From the NCBI RefSeq assembly GCF_000149955.1, contig NC_030995.1, positions 1,116,001 to 1,180,000 on the forward strand: a stretch of DNA of 64,000 nucleotides, read 5' to 3'. Shown one piece after another: positions 47,070-58,068 of the stretch. Under the pieces are notes generated by a model. It saw only the letters and a program-made list of their open reading frames with translations, did not search any database and had not been told where the DNA came from. The stretch's first letter is position 1. Each line of letters starts with the position of its first letter. This DNA is from Fusarium oxysporum f. sp. lycopersici 4287 (taxonomy: Eukaryota > Ascomycota > Sordariomycetes > Hypocreales > Nectriaceae). The translations under genes and the position numbers were made by a program.

Positions 47070-48875
47070 TCAAGCCAGCGTTTTCGGGAAAAGATCAGAC
47101 AGCCGCGGTTCTTGCATCAGGACTTCACTCAGCTTCGCAGGACATTTAGAGGCATCGTGGTCCCAGAATGCCTGTAGAATTCGAGCTGTGTGTGCCAACT
47201 CTCGTGACAAGGTGTTGATATCAGCAGAAGTCTGAGATACCTCATGCTCAATCTCCTCAGAGACGTTTAACCAACATAATGACAGAATTCGGGTGACGTT
47301 CTCCATATGCTCAACTTCTCCGATACGAGGCCATGTGTTAGTAATGATAGCGCTCAAGGTTTGCGTCGCCGCTATCAGGGTCGGAGGATATGAGACTGCA
47401 AAGGGGTCTGTCATGACTAATGACACCATTGAGAGAAGAGGCTGGCGCAGATGTGTTAAGGAAAACTCGAGGCGTTTTTCGGTAGTAGGTGGTTACTCAC
47501 AGTTAAATGTTTGATTGTATAGATACCCAGACTATTGATTACTGCTGTTGCCTTCTGCAACAGAACTTGGACAATGCGAGTGTGCTGAGAAGCATGGAAA
47601 TAGCCTGCGAATACTCCATCTCTGAGGATCTTGTCAAATAGTCGGCGACGCTCAATGCTGTTGGTATCCCCGGTGGACTGGGCCAGCTTGATAAGCACAT
47701 CGTAAGCCGGTATGAGTATGGTCGTAGACTCATCCTCTGGTGTGACGCTGGGGAGATAGAGCAGGAGCGGGAACGTGACGCCTGCAAATACATGGCCTAT
47801 GCCTGTATTTTGCAATACTTGAGCTGGACATTTGCCCATGAATTCCCTCGTGGTCCTTAAACCTCTGGCCTTGGTCTTGGTAGACTCGTTCTCCACCAGC
47901 GCCAACAGGACTGGCAAGAAAAGCGGCCAGTGCTGTTGAATGAGTGACGCCTACCAGCGAGTGTCAGCGCAACTAATCGCATTTCCACCGGCAAGACCTT
48001 ACCGTAGACATGTTTACTGTCCATTGTATTGTAGCCTCTGCCCACGGGGCCTGAGTTCTCCATGGCTGCACTTCAATCACAGGTCGGGACCGATCGTCAA
48101 TCATGGCATACTGGGAGGGTCGTCCTGAAGCCGTGATTCGCGAGGACGATTTCATAAACAATGGCTTCAAATATTTCTGAAGGACCGTGTTGGTGATAAA
48201 CTCGGTCAGACTTTCACACTCAAGTTGTTCAGCCAAAAGTTTCGAGGCTGCTGCTGCTGCTTGCGCAGTTGTCCATGGATCCTGAGGATCAGTAACAGCT
48301 GTGAGCTTCACGAGGGTAGTCTGGTCCAGAACAATGTGATATTTCGAGCACAAGACATTGAGACTGGCAACAGCTGCTTCTATGAGGAGTTCCGAATGTT
48401 CTTTGTGATGTTAGTCAACCCACAGAAGTAATAGATTTATGCGCGCTGATGTACCTTCAACACTCCTCAATGCCAATGCCTTCTCACTGACGGCTGCCGT
48501 AAGCCTCGATAATTGGCTTTGGTCCAAGTTGTCCTCCGAAGACGAGGCATGGTTAATTACACTGAGAACAGATTGGCGAAGGTCCTGGAGGCAGCGACTG
48601 TTAGCTCGGCGCCGTTTATCTGAGCCAGATAGCGTCACAGGCGTATAGGAAAACGCACTGCATCATTGGATTCAACCAAGGAAGATATTAAACCTTCAGT
48701 TTCTGCACGAAAATGCTCTGGTTTACCTGAAAGAATGGATACTAGTCAATTCGATGCTGTGAAGCTTACGTTGAGCTAAGTTCATACCCGAGACTTCATG
48801 CAACAATGCTGTGTTTGAAGGACCAAGGAGCCCTTTTAACGCACAAAGTATGGTATCAGAGTCAGCGACTGACAT
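47070..48875 (-). CDS. TELO2-interacting protein 2 (Tti2), with an apparent frameshift
   Basis: Subunit of the Tel2-Tti1-Tti2 cochaperone that stabilises PIKK kinases (TOR, ATM/ATR-like). Exons inferred: 48875-48770, 48726-48455 (containing the lesion), 48400-48003, 47950-47501 and 47441-47070, about 530 residues. The Tti2 signature is in exon 4: LPVLLALVENE, ..QVLQNTGIGHVF.., LLYLPSVTPEDEST. The C-terminal exon begins PLLSMVSLVMTDPF. At 48656/48657 the frame changes: SNDAV is read up to GT (48657), then AFSYTPVTLSGSDKRRR continues in the next frame from 48656. No GT..AG pair repairs this, so one base seems to be missing. Exon 1/2 boundaries are less certain (an alternative GT donor lies about 18 nt earlier). 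Confidence 0.82.
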
Positions 48876-49281
48876 CTTATCGTTGATTGAATGTTGGTGA
48901 GTAAGAAGAATGAAGAGCGAACGATCAGATCTTGAGATAGGATGCCTCAGGTAGGTTGGCTAGGTAGGTTAATTGGATCCACATACGGTGTCGAAACACA
49001 ATTAGTCGCACTGTATAGGAACTGACTGTCTGCTCATCATGATCAACCAACTTTGTCAGCTTCAGTATACAATTTGTCAAGTTCTTTATCATTATACTCA
49101 TTCGTCTTAACTATAAGAGGGGCGGTTTAGTTGCCCTACATATCCATTGCGTCCATACAGGTCGTGCATCCATCATGATAGTCAAGTCATGGCAGCTTAG
49201 CCTAGACCAATACTTCACACACCTAAGTTGCACCGGTGCATATGCAGAGCCGCCGACTTGGGACGAATACTAGCTCCTTAC
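48876..49281. other. Intergenic region TTI2 / CCA1
   Basis: About 400 bp between two minus-strand genes. It should hold the TTI2 promoter and the CCA1 3' untranslated region. An AGGTAGGTTGGCTAGGTAGG repeat-like stretch lies near 48951-48970. No gene is seen. Confidence 0.5.
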
Positions 49282-51127
49282 TCACGGTATCCCCAACTCT
49301 TCTCTCCGCCGCTGTACTTCTTCTATCGCACCCGTTGGGTCTGTTTCGCCAGGGTTGCGAAGTTGCCATGCAACACAGACATCTAGAGCCGGACCTGTCC
49401 ATTTCCCCGGTTTGATACCACCAAGTGCTTTGGCAAGTTTTCCGCCATCAAGGAGCTTTTCAAGTGTCGTAACTTCATAGGCATCTAACTTGGCGAGGTG
49501 GTCGAGGAAACTCTTCCAACCTGCTAAGAAATTACTTTGTTCTAGAAACAAGTTACTCAGATGTTCATAGGGAAGGAAAATGGCATCACCCTTACCTGCT
49601 GACTTTTCTTGGCGCCATTCCGTGAGGGTTTCCAGGGCCTCGACGAGCAGTGCATTCAAAACCTGCAGTCTCCAGGTACCGGCGGGCGTGTCCCACTTCC
49701 TGATTGCCATGCCGAAACGATCTCGTTCTTGGATGTACGACTCTCCATTGCAGACGGCATGTTTCAACTCCAAAATCTCGTCACGATTGCGATGCGAAGC
49801 AGCAACAATACTTGACAATCGATTTGGGGCCTTGAAGCCTTCGCGCGAGACAATGGCCACAAGAGGGAGAGCGTTTGCTTTCCTGCGAGGATTCGGAGGC
49901 TCTTCAACCGTCATCCATGGAGAGAGCGCGGCAAGGTTCCAAGCGGAGTAGGTGGCATCCATAGATGTAATGAGTCGGCCAGCAATAGAAGTCGAGTCTC
50001 GATCGTTGAGAAGCTCATCAAGACAAGTATAAGCAACAGCCCACCGCGATATGTCGGGAACTGGGAGGTTCTCCTGAGTTGGGTCGGTAAAGATTGCATG
50101 GAAGAGTTGTAGTTCATGGATGAGTTGAAGCGCTTCAAAAGGGTGATCTCCTACCTAGAAGTTAGTACATACCCTTCAGATCAGATCAGATCAGATCAAA
50201 TCAGATCAAGATGTTGCAACAACCTTTGAGCATTTTCTCCAACTCTACGCCGACTCGCTCTCGACTGATCTTGGCACGCAATGCCTCAAGGACCTTTGGG
50301 TCTGCCATGAATTTGCGCGTGTTGGCGTCAATTATGAATTGGAGCCGGCTGGAGAAACGAACAAGTCTCAAAACCCTCAGAGGGTCGTCCATGAAGGTCT
50401 GGAAGGGCTCCAAAGGGGTTCTGATTATTTTTGCTTCCATATCTGCAAGTCCCCCCGTAAAATCTTCAACACGATCGTCATGTAAGTTGTAGAAGAGTGC
50501 GTTGACGGTGGCATCGCGGCGGCGAGCGTCCTCTTCGGCCGTACCGAATTCCATTTGAGGGTTTCGACTGTCCTCAGTATAGGTTTCCTTTCTGAGGTTG
50601 ACGAAATCGAGATCCAGACCAAACATCTTGACCATGGCCGTTTCCAGATGCTTGGACTTCTCAGGGTTGCGCGCAACGTTGTGGAGGCTTCCGATATCTG
50701 CAGGGCCGATGCTGTGCTTGGACATGGCCTCTGGTCGTTCACAGTAATCGCACATAGCTTGAGCAAAGGGGACCCCAGTCATGGCGTTGATGGCCACGTC
50801 GATGTCATGGCTCTGGATATTGAGTAGCTTGTCGCGTACCCAGCCACCGGCCCAACGAAGAACAATAGGCTCTGGAGCTTTTCCGGACTCGTCTATGTCT
50901 TTGGCAACATCAAGAAGCAGATGGCGAAGCTGCTGCTCCTTGCTGGTGAGTTGAATGGTGGTGGTTACCATGTTGGACTTGGGAACCTTGGCAGGCGGTC
51001 CAGGAACTTTGACTTTGGGAGAGGGCGCTATTGGGGTCGTGACCGAGTTGGAAGTCAACGAATAGTATTCCTTGAGAAATGAGTCAAGATTTCTCTTCAT
51101 CGCAAGACGCAGAGAGCGTTTGAGCAT
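49282..51127 (-). CDS. CCA-adding tRNA nucleotidyltransferase
   Basis: Adds CCA to tRNA 3' ends in nucleus, cytosol and mitochondria. Two exons (51127-50224 and 50150-49282; 73-nt intron) give 590 residues. The class II nucleotidyltransferase core is visible: WAGGWVRDKLL, then SHDIDVAI with the catalytic DxD, RRRDATVNALFYN, and DDPLRVLRLVRFSSRL. The C-terminal exon holds the helical body. The first 50 residues are basic and Ser/Pro rich with few acidic residues (MLKRSLRLAMKRN..), like a mitochondrial presequence. A second Met (50971-50969) just before the conserved domain could start a cytosolic form, as known for yeast CCA1. The stop TGA sits inside a strong donor-like GTGAGTAAG, so a spliced C-terminal extension cannot be ruled out. 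Confidence 0.94.
50176..50210. repeat. (TCAGA)n repeat inside the CCA1 intron
   Basis: Seven near-perfect 5-nt units occupy about half of the 73-nt intron. Slippage here would change intron length without touching coding sequence. Confidence 0.9.
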
Positions 51128-51807
51128 TTAGGTGGGGCCGCTGCACAAATTACAATGAAAGATGAGGCTGAAAACAACTCTCGCCTTATTTCCTTGACAA
51201 TTTCGAAAGACAAGAATGAATGTATGTGTCAGACCGAAAAAAATGGTGCTGCCTCATAAACACATGCCTAAGGCATATCTAAGACTGAGGATGTTCGAGA
51301 TGGGGCGTCTGGGTGATTTTGCCTTCAGAATGAAGCTTCGAGGTAGGCAGGTACACAGTCTCAGTCAGAATATATGAATGACTAACGCCCGAGGTGCTGG
51401 TCCACAAAAAAGGTTGCCAACTAAAACAATTTATACATATACCAACTCCCATAAATACGCTGCAATAGAGTCTCCTTTCAAACCATAGCTATCAATCAGT
51501 CTATATCGGGCCTTTAGGATATGCTTGCAAGATCAACGCGAGAATTTGTATTACAACTGTTTGATACTGGTGGATGAATTCTAGTTCAAGCGTTTATGCC
51601 CCCTGTTTATCTCAAGCAAACATCTGTCAATCTAGCTCTTGGAGCCGATGATAGAGGCGTTCTATTTGTCATTTTGTACAAAGTCCTCTGTCAAGTAAAC
51701 ATCTAAAGTGCACAGTAGATCCCATCCAAACGCCGATGCGCAGATATATTGGCAACATAATCTTGATGACTCTGACTTTTCCCAGTCTCCTCCGAGCGAA
51801 GCAAGAT
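51128..51807. other. Intergenic region CCA1 / GEA
   Basis: 680 bp between two minus-strand genes. It should hold the CCA1 promoter and the 3' end of the ARF exchange factor gene. No gene is seen. Confidence 0.5.
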
Positions 51808-54800
51808 TTATTCTTCAGCAACTTTTTCTGTCGTGGCTGGGTCTTCAGTAATCTGGTCCTCTTCAATCTCAGTCTTCTTCTCGATCTCTTTTTCCTTCTC
51901 CGGAAGCTGTGCCGACACTTCAGTAGTCTGGTTGTCTGTCTTGTTCTCGTTCGGGGGCTCATCAAGAGCGAGTTCGCCACGGAGTTCAGGCAGGAATCGA
52001 TCTATGCGCTTCCAGGTCTCTGACCAAAGTTCCTCCTTCGACGGATCTATGTGGGGTGACACAAGATACTTACTACTGGCCATAAACAGCAGCACATTCT
52101 TGAGGTTCTCACGGACAGCCTCCTCCTACTATTTGTCAGTGCCTGTATCATTGCAAAGCTGGGTAGGTTAACTCACAAGACTGTCACCCTGGCCACTGTT
52201 CATAAGACGATCCATAATCTCAATGATCTTGATCCAGAGATCCAGCATTCCGTCCCATTCTGAGAGGAGTACCATATACTGAAGAAAGACTTTGCAAAGA
52301 AGAGAGGCAGACTGGACTCTCATCTCGCTCATTCCATCTCGATCGGACAGAAAGACCTCAGGCTTGAGCAGCTGAATGATTAATGGAAAGAGAACCTTGC
52401 CAAAAATAGCAGTCCACTCTTTAGGGTCACTGCAGGTCAACTCTGGGGACAGAAGAGATCGTTGAAGAGCGGAGAAGGCAAGTTGTCGGACATCTCTGCA
52501 TGGGTTTGCACACTGAGTGGTTAAAGCCTGGAAAATTGGCAGCCAATATGCAGACCAGGCTGTGGATTTGTCAACATGGCAATTGGAATAATAGTGTTTG
52601 AAGGATGACACACCTTCACTGCTCTCAAGCTGAGACTGTTGCATGAGATGTGGGATCCGATCCGTCAAATTATAAAGCATGTTGACAGCCTTGGAGCCTC
52701 GGCTAACTGCTTCCGCATTGCTGGGATCATATCAGTGTTATGTTCAAAGCTTGGGGTTTGTAAAGTTTTACCCTTTTTTGTCTTGCTTGGAGGGGGCTGG
52801 CCTTTGGGGTCTAGGGCTTCGGGTCTGCATATTAGGTTGCCGAGGGGTGGCAGCGGAGGCAAAGTCGTTCAGAAGGGATATTGCTGCCTCGTAGTTATCT
52901 GCCATAATAGCTGGAGGGGTTCCAGCAGTTCCCTTCTCCAAAATTTCGAACACAAGTGCTGCTGATTCCGGACGTTGAGCCAAGGCTCGCAGTATTGCCC
53001 AAAAGTCAGGGGATGTCATCATTTCTCGTTTCAACGGGCCAGACTCCTCGATGCAAAGCGAAAGGCCCTGCAACACAAGATCCGAATTCTTCCCCAAAGC
53101 CTCTTGTGGCAAAGTCGAGATCGTGTGAAGCAGAAATGGAACATTGACAAAGTCATGATCCTTATATAATTAGCTTCAAGTTCAAAAGCGTTTGCTAGAA
53201 AACTTACATAGCTGATATTGAGTAGCTTGAGAGCATAGAAAGACGCCCGGGAAACTGTAATGGCATGGTATCGGGCTGGATCGCGAAGAACCCCTTGTAG
53301 CGTGTCGAAGACAACTTTACCCATGCTCTCGATGGATTCTGCATCCCGTGACGCCAAGAGTGTACAGAACTCTAGGATAGACGCAACACTTGGATCGTAC
53401 TCCAAATGCCCCGGCGGTCGAACGTGACCATTCGTGGGAGACGTAGGCAAACTTTCATGCTTGACACTAATTACGGTGGTGTTAGAATCCTCGGGGAGTT
53501 GATCAACAAGTGTTTCGACGATGACTTTAGCGACAGATGGGCTCAGGTTACTTTCAGATAATTAGCTTGATCCTGACTATACACACGTACAACTTACGCA
53601 ATATTTTCAAACACCGCAGTCATCTTGCATGACTTGATACAATCGATGGTACAAAGTGTGCTTTCCAGCTCCTCATCGGATGGTTCAGGGGGGTCGTCGG
53701 CAGCATAACTAGAAATGTATGATGTGAAGGCCGAAAAGAAACCAGTGTCCGCATTCCTCGCTACTCGATCGATGACTTGTGATGGTGTTTGCAGTGGAAT
53801 GGGGGGCAGCGGTAGGCCTGGCAGATTGCTTGGGGAAAATGGCGAAATGAGCGAGTTGGTAAATAGATTGAGCCATATGCGAATCATCTGTCAATGTGAG
53901 CATCCATCCAACTGAAAAGACTTGATTACTCACATATTTCCAACTCCTGTGTATAAGGTTTTCACTTCCAGTAACGACACGGAACAACACAAGAGTCGCA
54001 AGTTGGGCCCTGAAATCCCTACCGAGCTTAACAGCGAGTTCGCTTACCATGACGCTACCATCCCCTGCCTGAACTTCAGTGTTCAGGGAAGTGTTGAACT
54101 GTGTTTCGGTTGCCAACGTCGACATGTGGCTCAGACAATAAACAATCTGATCAAGAGCTTCCGAGTTCTGATATTTGGTGGCAATGCGAGCGCATTCATC
54201 GAAACCAGTGACGATTCGAGCGAACACGGCATCATCTGTGGCGGACATGAATACATAGGACAGCGTAGAAACGATAGGTTTCCAGGTCGTTGCAAACATA
54301 TCAGCATCATAAATGTTTGTATCGCATATTACAAGGTTACCTGCTGACTCTGTCTTGAGAAGCAGTTCTCTCCATGCATAGTCAAAGGCATGCTTGTTAT
54401 CATGTTCATCGGGCAGGATGATTTCGTTGGACTTGATGGACTGGTAGATAGTCTGCAGATACTCAGGAGCAAAGTTTTGGCCGTTGTTGGTTCCCCTGAG
54501 GTTTCTTGCGAAATCCTCCAACGTCATGCGTTTCTTGGCGTCCAGGTTGGGGTTATGTTGATCAGTATTCAACAAGATGATGGCATACGTCAAGATGTAC
54601 ACTGCATCCTTGTCTGCGACTTCGCCAGTAGTATCGTGGGAGCAAAATTTCTCAGAGAAAGCTTCCACGATCGTAGCAATCAAGGGCGCCTCTCCGGGGA
54701 GTCGGAATGACTCCAAGAATTGTCTAAGTGCCTCGTCAACTCGCTTACCAGAAAAGTCGAAAAGGTCCAAGAAAGCTCCAAGAATTTCTTCATTGCCTCT

Positions 54801-56967
54801 CTTAGATATGAAGTCGCCAAGGACCTTCTTATTGACCCGTGAAGTGCCTTTGAGAAACTTAGCGACAGCAACAGGATCTGTGGCGTCCTTAATGATGCCC
54901 TGTGCTTCCAGATAGCCCAGACCCTCCTTCGGCTTCTCGTTGAACTTGCTTGCTCCCTTGACAATAATTTTCTTCTTTCGCCGTTGCTCCCTTAATGTCA
55001 CAGGGTCAGGAAAGTCTTCATAAACAGGATCTTGATCAAGTCTTTCGGCAATAAACTGGATATATCGGAGCAGAGCATCAAGACAGAGCGGAGGGACGCT
55101 TGTGGTGCTCCAGGTTGCAGAATCAGGGAGAGCATTTCTGGAAAGAAGACCAATCATGTCTTCACAGAGATCTGCCCGGTCAACATCGCAATCGTAATTA
55201 ATGAAGAGCTCCGCCATGAATGTCGGCATGCGCGACAAGACCCCAACACTTTCTACCATAGCTTGGCGTGCATCTGGCTTCCGGGATCCACCCTCCAGGC
55301 CAAGTTTTTGACGGTCCTTGACAGGGACTGGGGTCGATCGGCCACTGCTGGGCTGTGATGATTGTGAAGGTTTGACTAGTTTGGGTGTCTGTGGGATGCC
55401 AGCATAGAGAGAGGGGTCGATACCGGGCTCGCGGGGTATCTCAACCTTTGGGTGTAAACAAGCTACCAGGTAAGATAGGAACAGCTCCTGTTGCAGCTTA
55501 AGTACTCCACGACAAGTGGCCAACAGCGTACCGGCAACAACTAGCGACTCCTCGAGAATTGCCATGTTGTCAGACCTTACCAGCTGAAACAGATAACAGC
55601 ACAATCGGTCCTCCGCGATGCCTGCCAAGGCAGGATGTCGAGAGATAAAGGGTCCAGCAACCTCAAGGGCGACGTGAATAATTCGTAATGCCATAACCCG
55701 CATTGTATCGGTGTGCTGTCGATCTTGGGGGTCCAGGAAGTTCACCAATACCCGGAATAACTCACGAACGGAAGGGAGGGAGTAAGGCCTAAGATCCACA
55801 GACTCCGTCTCCTCTGTCACGTCGCTTGTAGTTGCCAGTGCCGTTTCAGAGGTGGCCGTGGTGTCCCTGCTGCTGCGTTCGGGGTCTGGGGTAGGTATTC
55901 CAGGTACCTCCAGGCTCTCAGGTTCGGCAGACAGTCCTCCTGCTTCAGGAGCGGGGTTTTCCATTCTGACACTATCGCGATCGTCATCAACTTGCTGATC
56001 CAAGGCGTTTGCGTCATCGCCAGCTTCAACCTCGAGGTGTTTCACGTCTTCGAATATGATTTGGCACATCCTCACCATAGAGGCTTCAGCAGTACGGCGC
56101 AAAACGGGGGAGAAACGAGGCTGTGAGCATATCGCAAGGCCGCGACCCATCATGTCGCAAACGCTCTCGTCGCTCAGAATATCTCCACCCGGACCAGACA
56201 TCATATCCTCCATCAGATTCAGAATCATGAGAAGAACAACCTCGACTTGGCCTGAATCACTGATATCGAACTGACAATGTGTAACGGCACTGGACAGAGA
56301 TTGCATAGCTAATGCAAACCGTGGTGACTCGGGGCAGATGAAACCATAAGCCAGAAACTTCCTTAAAGCACCTAGGGCCAAGATGGTGATCGGGGCGGCG
56401 GTACCCTTGGTTTGTATAACGTGGAGGAACGGGGCGAGGATCGCAGGGGCGTCGAATGACCGGATATCTAGAAGGGAAATGTCAGCCATCATGGGTGAAG
56501 AAAGGAGTAATAGCGACTAGTTGGCCAGCCATACCTTTAACACCGGCAAGCTCATGCCTTAGTTTCCCAAAGCCAGCAATCATGGGGTTATCTTGCATGC
56601 TCTTTCCCCTCTGCCCACGAAGACCCCAGCGGTTAGTAAGGCCATCATGGGAAGCATCACCGCTGATACTCGCCGCGGGGCTCTTGCTTCGTCCACGTGG
56701 TGAAGGACTGGGAGGTCCAAGCTGTACGGGATTCGGGCTTCCACCAAGAATAGCGGAAACGGATGAATGTGGAGAGCGAGCATGCTTCTGGATAGCGGAA
56801 GTTATGGAGATGCATTCCGAAATGACAAGCGACACGGGGTCAACTGCGACGGACACAGGTCGGCTTCGATACTGCATCCGTACAGGGAGCGCGCGGTTCT
56901 CGAAACTCGAAACTCCCGATGGCCTAGGACTCTCCATAGTCAGAGACGGTTGTTCATCGCGACTCAT
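51808..56967 (-). CDS. ARF guanine nucleotide exchange factor, Gea/GBF1 type
   Basis: Large Sec7-domain GEF that activates Arf1 on the Golgi for COPI vesicle formation. Seven exons (56967-56535, 56467-53934, 53887-53598, 53550-53208, 53160-52772, 52720-52177 and 52125-51808; introns 46-67 nt) keep frame at every junction and give 1616 residues. The Sec7 domain (about residues 650-850) contains FNEKPKEGLGYL, the glutamic finger in LPGEAPL (near residue 737), and YAIILLNTDQHNPN. N-terminal DCB/HUS-type helices and C-terminal HDS-type helices flank it. Residues around the Sec7 drug pocket (Tyr-Ala..Asp..Met) look like the brefeldin-sensitive type. The final 50 residues are Glu/Lys/Thr rich and disordered. 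The N-terminal 100 residues are Ser/Pro rich. Confidence 0.94.
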
Positions 56968-58068
56968 GATATTGCAGGCTCGTAATCGTTGGTGATGGTT
57001 TGCGACTTGGTGATTGACCCAAATTCGGGGGTGACTGAAGAAGGTCCGAAATATCGTAGAAACCCGATGCTACGCTTGCTGGTCAATCGAACACAAAGCG
57101 AAAGGAAGACTCTTCGGAGGAAGCACCACGTCTCCAGCGAAACGAAAAGGGGAATCGTTTGTGGCCGAGTTTGCTCGAGAGAGTTCCGAGGTTGGATGAT
57201 AAAGACAAAGTCGCAACGTAGCGTACCTACGGCTAAGATACCTTAGGTAGCTAAGGCAAGGTACCACTTAACTTTATGCCAAGATCTTAGAAGCTGCGCG
57301 CTGTCCTTCTCCAGGTGTCGCCCCATGCCTACGCTGATTGGCCAGCTGCCACCATCTGTCCTGGCCCCTTGAAAGACATGCACGGCTGGAGGCTGGATGA
57401 AAAAAATTTGGAATTAATATTGAAAATAGCAAAATATTCAGCCCGATTTCGTTCATCACATTATCAATTCGACTCGCAACAAAAAATGGCAGGAAGACCG
57501 GTCTTGCCTTTAAGCCTGAGCTTGATCCCAAACTCCCACTGACTCCCTCCCTGCCTAATCTGTATAGGTACAGTTCCACCTCGGGCAGTATGAGAAAAGG
57601 GGCTCATTTATTTGCAAACTTCCATGTCTATAAAGATACGACAATTGAAGGATTGCATGAATGCATCAAGAATTTACGAGAATGCTAACACATTCCTTAG
57701 AAATAAACGTTCCGGGAAGCTCTACTTACATGAGGCCCTATCCTGTATAAAAAATAAAAATAAAACTAAACCAAAGTCAGTATGCTTTATTTTTTCTTCA
57801 TGTTTGTCCACAACAGTATAGTAATCATTAAAGCGTATGATTTTTTGTCTTCTTTGATATTGATAACGAGTAGCCCTTCCCAACCAAACGCCAATGACAT
57901 GCCAAAGGGGATCTACCAATGGTCACACCTTTTAACTGTCTGTCGTTCTCCGCCTAAGCGTACAAACTCACAACCAACGACTCCGATGACATCCATTCTA
58001 TTATACAGCAAGTAGATATCGTATGCGATCAAGGAAACAAGACCAGAGAAGATATTAACGGAAACTCT
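56968..58068. other. Intergenic region GEA / ANP1
   Basis: About 1.1 kb. The left half should be the GEA promoter and leader; the right half (57600-58020) is AT rich and probably the ANP1 3' region. CCTTAGGTAGCTAAGG near 57241 is a perfect palindrome of 16 nt. No gene is seen. Confidence 0.45.
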
